NCBI GenBank assembly: GCA_022592435.1
Contig: JABYQS010000211.1
Location: 1 to 56,046, forward strand
Direction of reading: 5' to 3'
From: Cerioporus squamosus
Taxonomy: Eukaryota; Basidiomycota; Agaricomycetes; Polyporales; Polyporaceae
DNA: 56,046 nucleotides
Of this stretch, positions 34,887-47,607 are shown in pieces; the stretch's first letter is position 1, and every line of letters begins with the position of its first letter. The notes under the pieces are model-generated. The model was given only the letters and a program-made list of their open reading frames with translations, had not been told where the DNA came from and did not search any database. Position numbers and translations under genes: made by a program.

Positions 34887-37800
34887 GTCTCTAAGCCAAC
34901 GCCGCCTCGGTCTCCAGCTCTCCTTGCAACCACATTCACACGTTGATCTGCGCTGCGCATCCCGGCCCACCCACGACCAGCCACGACGTCCAACAGCCCC
35001 GACATCACCATCAGATTCAGACACCAGCGACGCCGCGGTCGCGAGGTTATCTCGCCCCGTCACCCTCAGGGCGTCGGCAGCCGACAGCACCAGCCATATG
35101 TAATGCGCCCAGCAATGATCGCGGTGATCATCACTTTCATCTGTGGAAGACGGGGCAGATGGACGCGTCGAGCGGAAGCAGGACATGTGCCGCCGGTGCT
35201 TGTCGACACCGCGAACACCGGCCAATCGTGAGCTCGTGTCTTCTTTCTCATCATACTCGCGGGCCACAGTCCCGACCCCAGTCTGCGCTTGAAACCGAAG
35301 CTACACTGGCACGCTGGAGTCGGGACGGTGTCGACTCTGTCGAGTCCGTGTCTGAGCTGAACGTCCTGTCGGGTCCACGTCAGTTAGGCGGGATGCGCAT
35401 TGCGGACGTCAGTCACATCGTTCTATGAGACGCCGCTCGGATGCTGAGTTATCACAACCCAGCCCCATGGCTCGTGGCCTCGCAGTACAGACAAGGTCCT
35501 GTACAACAATGTTTTGAGACCGACCTGCGGGGAGTTGTACGATCTGTTACAGGCCCCAGTACGTGCTTCATACGGCCTCAGAACTAGATAGTGGCTGAGA
35601 AACCTGCAGAGACTGAGGAGAGAGTTCGCAGGAGCCGTCAAAGCCTTCCTGATCGATGTCGCGGACGTCAACAAGCTTGAGCATCGTGCTACACGCACTG
35701 CCTATCGGTAGCCAGCTTCTCCGCCTCACAGTCTGCAAACGCATCAAGTGGTGGTCTTCGCCTTTCGCGATACCACGCGGATCACACCTCTCAAGGCTGG
35801 CGGCCGGACGCGCAACCTTGGTCCGCTCATGACTGGACGCAGGTGCGTCCTCATCTTCGTCCTAACTCCCTATGGTCGTCTGCGCTGACAGGGCAGCATC
35901 ATCCGTGCTTCTCTCGCGCGCCTGTGTAAGACGACCAAGCGAACATTGCATATCCTCACCATGGCCCGCACAATATGACAACGCGTGGCTTGATCTCGTC
36001 TTACCATACTTACCTTCCATCTTGCCGCTGTCATTGGGCGATAATCTCCTTCTCCGAGCATCCCATCCTCCCTTTGGTGGCGGACCCTTCGCCTGCGACC
36101 GCCTCTCACGTTATGCCGCGACTTGGCCACGCCAGCCACTCCTTTCGGCCCTCTCTTGAGCTCTGTGTGGGCGTGCGGTTCCTCGTCCACCATCCCACAT
36201 CGGTCGCCTTCTGTCCTGCTGCCCCCGCCCTTCTGCAATCGGGAGCCATCACGATCACGTTAAGCTGTCAATCTCGCACGTCTGACGTCCTTCCGTGCCC
36301 TTCAACGTACCGCAACCCTAACACACCGCCCTCGGTCTCCGGGAGCCAGAGAGGCACTTTTGCTTCAAGTTGACATCCATTGACGGCTGCGCGCGGGAAC
36401 TTTCTGGCTTGCCGGGAGCCGCCAGCCTGGGGGTGCGCTCGATTGCTCTCTCCATATACTTACTCTGGACCCATCGTTCCGCCGGTGGGCTTCTTCCATC
36501 TTACTTCTCCCGCCGTGTATCCACTCCGCCCGCCCCGAATCCGTCCAACTGCATCGTCCTGCTCAACGACTGCATTGACTTTGGATACACGTGCGCGACA
36601 CTTGTCCTGCGTAGTGGGTAGAGTCCATCATCATGTAGGTGGCGATCCTCGCTACCATATAACAGATTGCTCACCTAACTCTGTGTTTTCATCATCATCC
36701 GGAACCGGGAACAATCTGGGACCGTACCGAGCAATTGAATTCTCCTGCAGCCTCTCAGTGGCCTCCCGAATCCCCGTTCCATCCTCCGCCGACTACTCTC
36801 AATCCACGTCCCTGCACAGGCGTTCCACTGCCCACCGGCAAACTGTCGATCACTGCGCACAACGATGCGTGTTCTGAATTGTGCGCAGCAGTATCAGTGC
36901 AGGTCCGGCTATGTCCCTGGACCCTAGCCTATACGCGTACTTACCCTTACTTACTTGGAGCGGCCATGGCCTCACACCGGACCACAAGTGTTCTCGCGCC
37001 ACGATACCTTGTTCGAAGCTCTCGACCCTTGGGCGACCCATCCTCATGGGGGTTCGGGTTGGCTCCCCAAACGGTTGGATTCTCGAGCGCCCGGAACGGA
37101 CATGGGTCCCATAGCCAGGACCGAGCGTACCGCCCCTCCTATGGTCCACGATGTGCTTTGGGTGTCCTGAGTTCTGCAGCAACTTCTCAAAACCACAAAC
37201 TCCTCCAGGTTCCCAGCAACGACCCCGAGCACCGACTGGAAGTGGTGTGATGTTTCCGCTCTGTGCGAGTACGGCACACGCGTGCACCCCCCGCTTCTTT
37301 CTCCCAAGTTACGTCCTCTACCCAACAGTACCCTGCGCCGTCGTGCTTCTCGCACCGCAGCCTGCGCGGTACCGTTACCTGCGATGTCATACTGTGTATC
37401 GTGTTCGCGGACTCGAGAGGTTCTTTTGCATCCCGGCCGGGTGCAGTACTTTTGACGTGGACGACCGAGCCCGAGTCTCTCATCCTCGTCGCGGTCCCAG
37501 TTCGACACTCGAGTGAAAGACGGAGACAAGCTCGGGGAGCTCGGCACTGCGCCACCGCGCATCGTTCGAGTCAACCTTTGCGCGACGGGTCGAGAAACTA
37601 GAAGTCCAGATGGAGACGCCGCCTGCCGCTGCCGGCATCTGTCAGTTCTGATTGTCCAACTTGCACTCTGTCCGCCTGCGGATGTCGGGGAGGACATATA
37701 CAGATGGGCGTCGTGCGTGTAAAAGTACTGCGCACTTCGCACAACTGCCTCTCATTCACTGGCGAGCGCGTGAGGACAGGCAGCAGACAGTACTGATACC

Positions 37801-38335
37801 TACATACGTAGCAGCCCGAGCGCGGGCGGAAGTAAGTATCGCGGTCATGGCAGCCTGCGGCCTGCGGGTCCCGCGTCCTGTCACCACGTTGTCGTCATCG
37901 TGGCATTGGGTGCACGGCCAGTCATACTATGTACCTATGTAGGATCTGGATGGAGAACAGACAACTAGATAGGGCGCAGTGCGCCGCGCTGAATACAGCT
38001 GTGGTTAGTTCGCGCCAAAAGAATGCATCGACTAGCCTCCCGAGTTCCGACCTACGATCGCGCATGATGGCAGATGAGTCGACGAGTGCGGGAGATGTGC
38101 CCCCGCGTGTCCCCGCGTGCGGAGTGCGGGCCGCAATCCTGACGGGTATGTCACGAAGGGAAGAGAAGAGAGAGAGGCATAGCATCCAGATGAACTGTCG
38201 TATCATACGCGAATACAGGATATCCATGATCGTCGGTCGACGGAAGGGCAGGAAAGACAGGAAGTAGATGGCATGCGGGTGCAGAGATCGCTATGACCTG
38301 TTGGCTGTTGGACGTGGGACTTCGAACATACGATC
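34887..38335. other. Intergenic; decayed coding-like fragments, no confident gene
   Basis: About 3.4 kb of host sequence. It begins with what was the MAP kinase upstream region before the LINE inserted. On the plus strand about 35440-35710 reads as a coding-like segment (VLYNNVLRPTCGELYDLLQ and LRREFAGAVKAFLIDVADVN) with an in-frame TAG between its halves, suggesting a dead gene of unknown type. ORFs at 36735-37250 (+) and 37742-37044 (-) overlap on opposite strands without splice or family support. Confidence 0.4.
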
Positions 38336-40469
38336 TTAGAGCGGAGCCAGCCCGCGCGCGATCCTGTCCAGCGCCGCGATGGCCTCCTCGCGCGACATGC
38401 TGTTGAGCACCTCGGCGGCGGAGGGCGCTGCGAGCGACGACCCGCCCATCGTTGCGTGCACAACGAGCCGCGCGATGACCTCGCCCTACAGAGGCATGCA
38501 GGTTAGTGGGGTTGACATGGCAGGAAGAGAACGAAGACGAAAGACGAACGTACCACCTCGACAAGACATGCCACGACGATAAGCCTGGCAAGGAAGATGC
38601 GGGAGTGAGGAGACATGCGAGTATGATGTCAGCAAGGCGGCGCACCAGATGATGATCCACGTAATCCGGTCCATTGCGTTGTTGTTCAGGTGGTCGTGTA
38701 TCGCGCTGAGCTGTGTGCGGAGCATGAGCACAACCAGCGTGACGGGTGGACCGGCCAAGATAGAGCAGACGTAGACGCACCAGATCCTCCGCGACAGCGA
38801 TCTTCTCGTTCAGCACCTGCACCCGCGGCCCAATCTCCATGTACTCCCGCACGGCGTCGTACAGCGCCTTCAGGCTCGCCTCGTCCCAGAACAGCTCGGG
38901 CACGTCCAGCACGTTGCTCACGAGGTTCACGTCGCGCCGGAGCGTGAAGAGCCGCCCGGTGAGCTTCAGTGCTTCCTTGCGCGAGATACCGAGAACGCCC
39001 GTCGACGCGAGCTGCGCGGGGATCGAGCGCGTCCGCGGGGAAGAGAGGATACGGTTCGCGTGCGTCTCGTAGTGCGCGAGGAGGGTGGACTGAGCGAGGG
39101 CGTGCGCGACGGATAGCTGGAGGAGGTGCGAGTGCGTTTTGAATGCTACAAGTTTGTGAGTCTACGCAGTCATCTCGGACTAGAAGTGCCAGCTCACTGA
39201 AGAAATCGTTGTATATGCGCGGGAAGGCGATGTTAGGATCGTGCTGCACGGGCTGGTGAGCATATGCGGAACTCAAGAGAGGGAAACACGTACCGCATAG
39301 TGGCAAGCCTCGACCTCCCAGTCGTCGTGAGGGATCGGCCGCGCCATAATGCCCGCACCCTCGACGTCCTCAATCAGACTGAGCTCCTGGTCCTCGCGGA
39401 AGCCGAAAAACACGACTACCCCGTACTCGAAGAACACGGCTTCGGCGAAGTTCTGCTGTTCAGCAGCGCTCGTGCGTCGCCTGGTCCGGGACCTAGTCGT
39501 TCCCCCGGTCCTCGGTGGAGCCGCAAAAGCGGGGTTCATGTCCTCGTGACTCAGAGTGTGCTCCTGCTCGGGTGCGGATCGACGACCGGCGGTTGTGTCT
39601 TCCGATGGACTGGTGAATGCCACACTACGCGTGCTGGTCTCGGGAGATGCTGAGGGCATAAACCCTTCGATGCCGGGCGAGGTAGAGGGCTCCATGGGGG
39701 TGAAGTACGTGCCCTGGTATCCATCCTCTTCGGCATCGGATAACCCTGAGGTAGGGTCGTCGTTGCCAGGAATGGTGGGAGCGCCCGAAGACCGGATGTT
39801 GGACCCAGGTCCGTACCCAGGAAGGAGTGGAAGATGGTACATCTGAATGCGAGGTCTCAGCATCGCGAAGCTACGACGGGACATGTTACGAGAGCACTTG
39901 TCACTGGGGAGACGAACAGGGCCCGCAGAAGTGCCCACTCAGCGACTCATACACGAAGACCGCCGACCGATTCCGTAGGCTCGACCGCAAGAGGTACTCA
40001 CCACGTACATGGCCTCGTCATATACACGAGGCTTGACGTTGTGCTCGCGCTTCAGGAAGCTGGCGAGCAACTTCATCTTGAAACCGTCCGCGAGACAATA
40101 CGCAGTAATCCGCCTGAAACCCGCCTTCTCCCTCTGCTCCTTGCTCATCCGCTCACCAGCGCTCTTGTGCTCCCTGATACCCTGGTCTGTCTCGTAGCCG
40201 TGGAGCTGATCCTCATCATCATCTACTTCCGGGGGAGGGGGCTTGGTCTGCGGCGCAGATGGAAGGACGACGAGCTTCTGGGTCGTCTTCGACGTGCGTT
40301 GGGTCTTGGTGACCCCGGCAACGGCACTCGTCAGCGCAACGCCAGAGACAGATGGTCGTCGTGCGAGAGGACGGGCGGTGGCAGACGGTGCACGGGCAGG
40401 TCGAGTGCGAAATGTCGGGGACGCGACAGGTTGCTGCCGAGGGCCTGGAGGCTGCGGGGGATTCGACAT
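38336..40469 (-). CDS. RMD1/RMND1 family (DUF155) membrane protein
   Basis: Multi-exon gene starting MSNPPQPPGPRQQPV at 40469, stop at 38336. A basic, Pro/Ser-rich N-terminus leads to RRITAYCLADGFKMKLLASFLK. The gtgagt intron near 40000 joins to MYHLPLLPGYGPG. The DUF155 core is AVFFEYGVVVFFGFREDQE and HDPNIAFPRIYNDFF. A helical region follows (KLTGRLFTLRRDVNLVSNVLDVPELFWDE, MEIGPRVQVLNEKI). Towards the C-terminus DHLNNNAMDRITWIIIW runs across two short introns into LIVVACLVEVGEVIAR, a membrane anchor. Yeast relatives are Rmd1 and Rmd8 and the mitochondrial RMND1 of animals; fungal paralogues cannot be told apart here. Divergent from the MAK5 gene. Confidence 0.88.
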
Positions 40470-40773
40470 ATCTGTTGCCTGGTACTTGTGTTAGTTTGAT
40501 AGTTCAATGATATTACTTCGCGTATATGCATACCAAGTCTCAAAAAAAAACTCAACAATCCCTGGACGCGAAATGACTCGTGCGACGACGAGGACGAGGA
40601 CGAGGAGGAGAAGGAGAAGGAGGAGGAAGAGGAAGACAACGCTTGCTAGACTGCATAGCGCCCGTTGACGTCGTACCCGGCCCGGAGACCCGGCATGAGC
40701 GTCAAGCACCCAGATCTCCAGATTTTTGTGCAACAACTCGAGCGTCGACCGTCGCACCTCTTCCTCCGCAACC
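40470..40773. promoter_or_regulatory. Bidirectional promoter region with polypurine tract
   Basis: The 304 bp between the RMD1-family and MAK5 start codons. It contains an A9 run (about 40542-40550) and a near-perfect polypurine tract built of GAGGAC/GAGGAG/AAGGAG units at about 40586-40636, a type of sequence often found at nucleosome-poor fungal promoters. Function inferred from position. Confidence 0.5.
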
Positions 40774-43700
40774 ATGACTTCCTCAATTCATCACGGCAGC
40801 AAACGCAAGACAAAGCCGTCTTCCGCTTCCATTGCAAAACGCGTCAAGACGAAGCATGTCTCGACGGATGACCTACCCTGGAAGAAGGTCACGAAACCGC
40901 GCGAAGCAGACCTTGGAACTGGGCTTGACGGTTTCTTGGAGCTGGAGGAGATTGAGGACGTCGATGTCGTGTACGAAGAAACTGAAGCGGGACGCGTCAT
41001 ACACTTTGAGGTGTGTGATCGAATCTGTTTCATGGCGCTGGTCTCGCAGGAGGTCAGAGTGCGGGATTCTGGCAGGATTGTGAGAGGAATCTGGAACACG
41101 ATTCCGGATGGGATTCTGCTCCCGGTCCTTCCCCTTCACCTCACATGGCTATAGCCTACCTATCGACCGCCAACATGGGCTCGTTTCGGGGACCTTACAT
41201 TATACTTGCTGCAAGTGAATGTCATTCCGTCCGATGCCCGCCCTGCGAATCTAACTGAGAACATTGGTGAACACTTTCGTACCTCCTACCAGGTTACACT
41301 TGCCCACAAACGAGTGTGGTATGGGCAGTCTGAGGAGCAATGCGAGGGGACATCCTAGACAGCGTCATAGTTACAAGGCACCAGCCTCAGAATCTTGCCA
41401 GAATCACTTTCCCCGACTCAATAATGTCTGTTGGAGTACGTGCTCATGCTGAACACTTTCCTCGATCTATTACAGACGAAAGACGAGGATCTGCGCGCAC
41501 CGAAGAAGGCAAGCAAGACTGGGCAGTCCTCAGAAACTGTCACGGAAGAGCTCGATGTAGACACCCTGCCCGACCCAGTGTCATTCGACGGTCAGTCTAT
41601 AAACCATACCGGAGCCTACCGTACTTGACTTTGTAATAGATAAGACACTATTACCTGCTTGGAGCGCATTCCATCTGCATCCACAGCTAGGCCGGGCACT
41701 CTACTCAAAGAAGTACATCACCCCTACACCCATCCAAGCCGAAGCACTACCCCTCGCGCTGAAGGGGAAGGACGTCGTCGGCGTTGCGGAGACGGTTCGT
41801 ACTAGGAACGTCTGCATCGCTTCTGTTCTGACCTCAGTTGCAGGGTTCAGGAAAAACGCTGGCATACGGGTTGCCGATCCTCCACCATCTCTTGACGGAA
41901 GCGTACTCCCGTCCGATCCCGAACTCCAAGACGAGACGACCCGTGCGCGCCCTCATAGTCGCGCCCACGCGTGAGCTCGCGCTGCAAGTCTCCACTCACC
42001 TCAATGATTGCCTCACTGCCGTTGATATTGCCGCGGATGCCAATGGCGGGGAAGAGGTCCCAGCGGCAGAGGTTTCGCAGAAGGCAAAGGCCGGCAAGAA
42101 GGGGAAAGGGAAAGAAAAGGCGACGGCAGAAGCGGCCGACAAGCCCAAACACCCTCCGCTCGTGAGCGTCGCGGCCATTGTCGGAGGCATGTCCGCCCAA
42201 AAGCAGAAGCGCATCCTCTCGCGGGGCGTTGACGTCCTTGTCGCGACTCCCGGTCGTCTGTGGGACATCATACAAGAGGCGAGTCCTCGAGACATGCGTC
42301 GTTCTGCTGTGACAGTGGCTCACACGGACTGTAGGACGACGAGCTAGCGACACAGATAGAGAATCTGCGCTTCCTCGTGCTGGATGAAGCCGACCGCATG
42401 ATCGAGACCGGTCATTTTGCGGAGCTCGACAACATCTTGCGACTCACGCTGCGCAAGTCGAAGTGAGCACATCCTATTATTCAGGGTTAATTTCCTGCTA
42501 ACGTACGCAGTGACGACGCGATTGAGCCCGAAAACGGGTTAGGCGATGAGGACGGCGAGCCCGAGGACAGCAAGGAGGGCGTCAGGGCGGGCGAGCTGCA
42601 GACCTTCGTGTTCTCGGCGACGCTCAGCAAGGATCTCCAGAAGAACCTGAAGCGGCGCTCGCGGTTCCGCAGGAAGAAGAACGAGAAGCCGGCGTCGACG
42701 CTGGACGACCTCCTGTTGCGACTGGACTTCCGGGATCCCGCGCCCGCGGTCGTGGATATCAGCCCTGCAGGCGGGGTCGTCGCCACTCTCAAGGAGAGCA
42801 AAATCGAGTGTCTTGCCAACAGCAAGGTGAGCCGGCTTGGACGATCTCCCCGTCTCTGCCGCTTATGGTGCATGCAGGACGCGTACCTCTACTACTTCCT
42901 CCTCCGCTACCCCGGCCGTACCCTGGTCTTCCTCTCCGCGATCGACGGCATCCGGCGGCTGCTCCCACTGTGCGAGCTCCTGGGCATTCCCGCGTTCCCG
43001 CTGCACTCGCAGCTCGAGCAGCGCCAGCGGCTGAAGAACCTCGACCGGTTCAAGTCGACGGCGAACTCGGTGCTGCTCGCGACGGACATCGCCGCGCGCG
43101 GGCTCGATATCCCCGCGGTCGACCACGTCGTGCACTACCAGGTCCCGCGCACGGCGGACACGTACGTGCATCGGAACGGACGGACGGCGCGCGCGATGCG
43201 GCGCGGGTTCAGCCTGCTCATGTGTGCCCCGGACGAGCGGCGGATCGTCAGGGCGCTCATGCACAGTCTCGGTCGCGGTGAGTCCCTCTTCTTGCTGATC
43301 ACTTGGTTCGAGAGAGCCAGAGGCTGACGTCGGGGCGGGGGCGAGCAGAGGAGGAGGAGATCGCAGAGATGCCGGTGGAGCTGTACATGCTGGACAAGCT
43401 AAAGGCGCGCGTGCAGCTCGCGCGCGAGATCGACGCGGTGCAGCACAAGGCGAAGAAGGAGAAGCACGAGCGAAATTGGCTGAGGGAGACCGCGGACGCG
43501 ATGGAGATCGAGCTTGACTCTGATCTCGCCAGGTGCGTTCCCTACTTGCTTGGTGGCGTGTTTCCTGTCTTTGTTGCCTCTGACCGTTGTCTTTTCCATT
43601 GGTGTGCCTGCAGCGAGGATGAGGACGCCAAGGGCCCGTCGAAGCACCAGCAGAAGACGGCAGCGGCGAAGACGGCGGCGCTGAAGGCGGAGCTCAGGGC

Positions 43701-44000
43701 GATGCTCGCGCAACCGCTCGTCGCGCGGGGCGTGTCGACGCGGTACATCACGTCGGGCGTGCACTCGATTGCGGACGACATGGTTGCTGGAGAACGTACG
43801 TCCCGTTCCTTCGTCTTCCTTTCTTGCTTCTAGCCTCAGAAGCGATACTCATCGGCTGAACAGTGCACGAGAGCATGGTCGGTCTGAAGAAGCGCGAGGC
43901 TGGCGAGGACCTGGTTCCTGCCAAGGTGCGGAAGTCGAAGGGGAAACCGAAGGTCAAGGAGGAGTATGAGGAGTGGGGCGGGATCGGGGCCGAGGACTGA
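40774..44000 (+). CDS. mak5: DEAD-box RNA helicase MAK5 (DDX24-like), ribosome biogenesis
   Basis: Nucleolar ATP-dependent RNA helicase needed for 60S subunit assembly. Start [16 protein letters not shown] at 40774; stop at 43998. The N-terminus ends DLPWKKV and [20 protein letters not shown]. After a less certain stretch (41011-41475, one long intron or an extra exon) the core begins [34 protein letters not shown] (Q motif). Then come AETGSGKT split by an intron, [31 protein letters not shown], the DDX24/MAK5-type insertion between domains, [10 protein letters not shown] and [10 protein letters not shown]. The C-terminus is basic with coiled-coil character ([21 protein letters not shown]). 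Domain order and length fit MAK5. Confidence 0.9.
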
Positions 44001-44814
44001 GTACTGAGTACCGAGTACTGATCACAGTCTTTTCCGCGGTCGCGACTTGCGACCATGACGCTGCCGACCTGTCTGTCCCCCTGTGGTCGTTGTGTTCACG
44101 GCCGACGGATCTGTCCCATCGTTCACGCCGTCCAGATCAGTACAGACCAGACGCCAATGATCACTCATTCGCAGGACGACTTCAGCAAGTGGATGCTCTT
44201 CCTACTTGGGATACTGGCGGTTGTTTCCATTTTCAAGACACTTGGGGTGTGCCTTTGACAGGAAGTGCTGCCGACTTGCAATATTGATGAAGACATGTTT
44301 CACTCCTTCCGCCGCACAAGAAATAAGTAGGCCATGAGGATAGCCTGATCTCCCTCCCCGCCAAGTACTTCGCTGATTGCGATGATCGTGCTAGCTACGG
44401 AAGTATCCCATCCCAGGGGTCATGCAATGTACACCAAGTGTCGGTGCAGACCAGACCATTTGCTAAGTCCGCATCCAGCAAGTTGAGTGTTGGGCATCCG
44501 CGCTGTAACAGATGTGATGATGTCGTTGGATGCTACTGCTATCTTAAGCTGCTACTTCGCATTCGTCTCCGCAAACTGGTTTTTGTTCAGCGCAGCAGGA
44601 GCAGAGGGGGTTTGCGGCCGCTGCATTGACCCAAGTCGCGGAGGAGCTAGACACCTTCCGGAAGCGGTAGCTGCCGCTTCACGCCTGGCCAGTGGCGCCA
44701 AGGGCCAAGAGCGTCACCGTGCGTCTCGACTGACTCCTTCAAGCTCTTTTCCCCACTGTGACTTGCATCCATTCAGCTTTCTTCTTCGAATTCACACTTT
44801 CTTTCTCGACCACC
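44001..44814. other. Intergenic, no gene seen
   Basis: Spacer between MAK5 and the next plus-strand gene. Short frames only. The last 60 bp are pyrimidine-rich, typical of a fungal promoter just before a start codon. Confidence 0.6.
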
Positions 44815-45653
44815 ATGAGCTCGCTCTCGTCTCCACCACCCTCGCCTCTCTTCGCCCGCTCGGCGTCGAACAGCTCGTCAGGCAGCGGACACATCCCGCT
44901 CGGCGTCTCCAACGTCGCCAACCTGCTCGTCAAGATGCGGCGGCACCGCAAGAAGGCCAAGGAGCACCACATCGAGTCGTCCTCGGGAGACGGCCCCCTC
45001 ACGCACCCAAGCCTCGTCGGGGAGAACGTCGTGTCCGCGCGCAAGGTGCCGCTCGAGGAGCAGCAGACGTTCATCTGCCGCGACGGCGTTGACGCTGCCA
45101 AGCTCGTCCGGGCGGTGAGGGGGTCGCTCTACCAGAAGGCGTTGGAAGTCGGTGCGAATGTGCTGGTTGACGAAAAGTGCGTCTTTGTTTGTCGATGTGC
45201 GAAACTTTGTACGTGGTGCTAACCCACGCTGCTAATAGGTGGACGTGTACAATCTGTGGACCTAGGCATCGGTCCGACGGGACATTCCGAGTTTATGTGA
45301 GTGCAAATCGTCTTAGCCTTTCGTACATAGTCCTGCGAAGTGGAAGGAAGTGGCAGAGGCCTCTTTGCGGTGTCGTCTGATTGTCGGCGTTGCTACAGAA
45401 AGTTGGGCGGGCGTCTCCGGGAGCTATACAACATGTGTCTCGCGTCCTGTATCCTGCAGGCACGACTCCGCCACTTTCCACACACCACGTAGCCGATTTC
45501 ACAGAGCTCGAGCAACATGCTGACGCCGTCTCTCAGATTCACTACAGCGCTCGGGCAGCGCGCTCGGATAAGCCTGACCCCCAGCACCCAGTTGCACTCC
45601 ATAACGCAAAGGGTGTCCCGGGCCTGATGACCATCCTCAACAGGTTGGACTGA
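44815..45653 (+). CDS. Small uncharacterised protein with a CX2C motif
   Basis: Start MSSLSSPPPSPLFARS at 44815, exons 44815-45176, 45239-45296 and a third ending at 45653. Features: a Ser/Pro-rich N-terminus, a basic stretch (MRRHRKKAKEHH), a central segment TFICRDGVDAAKLVRAVRGSLYQKALEVG that looks folded, and WTCTICGPRHRSDG, a possible zinc-binding turn. The C-terminus is ARAARSDKPDPQ and NAKGVPGLMTILNRLD. The third exon may start at 45399 (224 residues) or at 45537 (178 residues); both acceptors keep the frame. I do not recognise the family. Confidence 0.65.
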
Positions 45654-47071
45654 GAAAGCTACTTCCCATCACCCTCAGATTCCCGTCGCCCTCGCTGCGG
45701 CGCTGCCCTTCCCTTGCCCAATATCATGTCCTACGATCACTCGCTCTTGCACTTGAATCCCACCCACTCTCACGCCGGACCTCCACGGACGTTGTACCCT
45801 TAACGGAATACCGTAACTCATCCCACATCCCTAATCGACCCCATTGTACCACCACCACCACTTGCATACGTGTTCCGTAATCGTTATAAGACGTGTACAT
45901 CATTCGTGCCTCACCCATACTCGATAGTAAAGACCAGATCATTACGCTCATTCGCCCCCTGTACCTATTCTTATAAGGCATCGCCCCTGCGGGCAGACCT
46001 GGCCACTGCGGTCTCCGCGCACTGTAGTACTAGAGGACGTCCGAGTTGTCTCGTGCTGGATGGCGACTCGGGGATACTGAAAGTATAGTAGTGCTGACGC
46101 GGCATGCTCGGGCGGGCTCTCGCCCGCCCTCGCCCACGATACATACAGTACTTGACAATGACTCTGCCAACTTTATCTGAGTCTTCTCAGATGCACGCCG
46201 GAGCTGCGCCGGAGGCGTCATGCTCGGGCGTGTTTGGCTTCTGACTGCCGCATTGCGCTCGGCTGGTGGTCTTCGATAACCATTTACGGGAGCGTTGCTT
46301 CCAAAGAGAAGTCCCTGTGGGAAACATATACCCTGCATGACCGTCTGAAACACCAAACCACGCGAGACCCCACTCTCCCACCCCTACAGACCTTGCAATT
46401 ACTCCCTCCAAGACCTGTCCACTTCTCGTGGCCAGGAATAGATTCGCCCTTGTAACCCGTACCCGCGTGTATTGTGCGGCGTGCTGGTCTCTTTCACACG
46501 AACGTGGTCGGTGTCGCAGGCTCCCTCTGCCTATTTGCGTATGTCCTCCGAGTCCTTCCTGCGTCTCACATGATTTCTGACGATGTAGGTGACGCAGGCG
46601 ACGCCATCCCCGCATGAATCCCTGGCCCATGGGAGAGCTATCTCGTAAGTATTTATCTGGGTGCTGTCCATCCGGAACGGAATATGTCGCGACGTTCCAA
46701 TATCGTGCTCGTTTCAGGCGAGTCCTTTGAAAACCGTGTCGTCCTCGTCCATGCCATCCACGGGGACACGACGGGCGGATGCTTGCGGCTGGCGGCTCAT
46801 ACTCTTGAAGGCTCATTGGCGTGTGGGTAAACCCCACCCACGGTCGCACTGCTATCATGTGCTGCGCTACTGCGAGTCATCTCATTTGTCACAATTGATG
46901 CATGAACTGCGTTGCTAGAATCTGTGGTTACGATTCGGACAGAAGGCCACAAAGTTAACCTCGCTTGCTGCATTGCCACCGCCGTGATCGTCGCTCCCCG
47001 CACCAACAACCAAAGACGCGATGTACAGTCGAATCTCCCTTACCCCATACCGATCGGGAAGGGGCCAAAAG
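45654..47071. other. Intergenic, no gene seen
   Basis: About 1.4 kb. The 223-codon minus-strand frame at 46858-46187 has an atypical, Arg/Gly-rich composition and no recognisable motif, so it is not called as a gene. Confidence 0.5.
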
Positions 47072-47380
47072 TATGGGTTATCGGGGATTATGGGCTTACG
47101 GAAAGGAGCGCCCGTCAAGCGCTCATGGGTTATCCTGCAGGTAGTGTTAGGCGCCTGCTCGTGGTAAGCTATCCGACCAGCCGAGAGCACCTAGTCGGGT
47201 TGCCGGGGACCTTTTTCCGTGTGTCCGGACCGATCTGACAAATAATATGGCATCAGAGATCGTAATCCACCTCGATAGCTCCCATTCCGGCAGTGATATG
47301 CCTGTTAGGTAAGCAAAGTTATGGGTTATGCCACCCCCAAATGGCTATGGGGTATGGGTTACTGGAAGTTTATGGGTTAT
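47072..47380. repeat. Scattered TATGGGTTAT repeats next to the inverted-repeat element
   Basis: The decamer TATGGGTTAT occurs at 47072, 47320 and 47371, with near copies at 47124 (CATGGGTTAT) and 47353 (TATGGGTTAC). All are in the same orientation within 310 bp and stop just outside the left terminal repeat. They could be subterminal protein-binding repeats or part of a separate short element. Confidence 0.6.
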
Positions 47381-47394
47381 CCCTAGACTCGAGA

Positions 47395-47452
47395 ACCAGT
47401 CGGTCGGGCATCAGCGGAGTGCGAAAAGAGAGCAGATGCCCGAACGACTGGT
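47395..47452. repeat. Hairpin straddling the left terminus
   Basis: Inverted arms 47395-47411 (ACCAGTCGGTCGGGCAT) and 47436-47452 pair over 17 bp with one mismatch around a 24-nt loop. The inner arm overlaps the first bases of the left inverted repeat. Confidence 0.7.
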
Positions 47453-47525
47453 CAAACTCGGGGCCCCCTTGGCAGGACGTCCGTATATAGTACCCGTGTG
47501 AAAACGTACTTAGTAGAATCGCGAA
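47448..47525 (+). repeat. Left terminal inverted repeat
   Basis: 78 bp beginning CTGGTCAAACTCGG and ending AGAATCGCGAA. It equals the reverse complement of 54976-55053 except for three substitutions. Confidence 0.92.
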
Positions 47526-47607
47526 TTCCTGGCTTGGGACAAAGCGGGCGAGCGCGACCCCATCGTATCAACACTCCGTCCGCTGCCTGGATAGCGCACA
47601 AGTCACA

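Noticed and set aside
37044..37742. 232-codon minus-strand frame in the intergenic region
   Set aside because: Arg/Ser-rich, overlaps equally long plus-strand frames and shows no domain.
46187..46858. 223-codon minus-strand frame
   Set aside because: No splice context, motif or normal composition; treated as chance.
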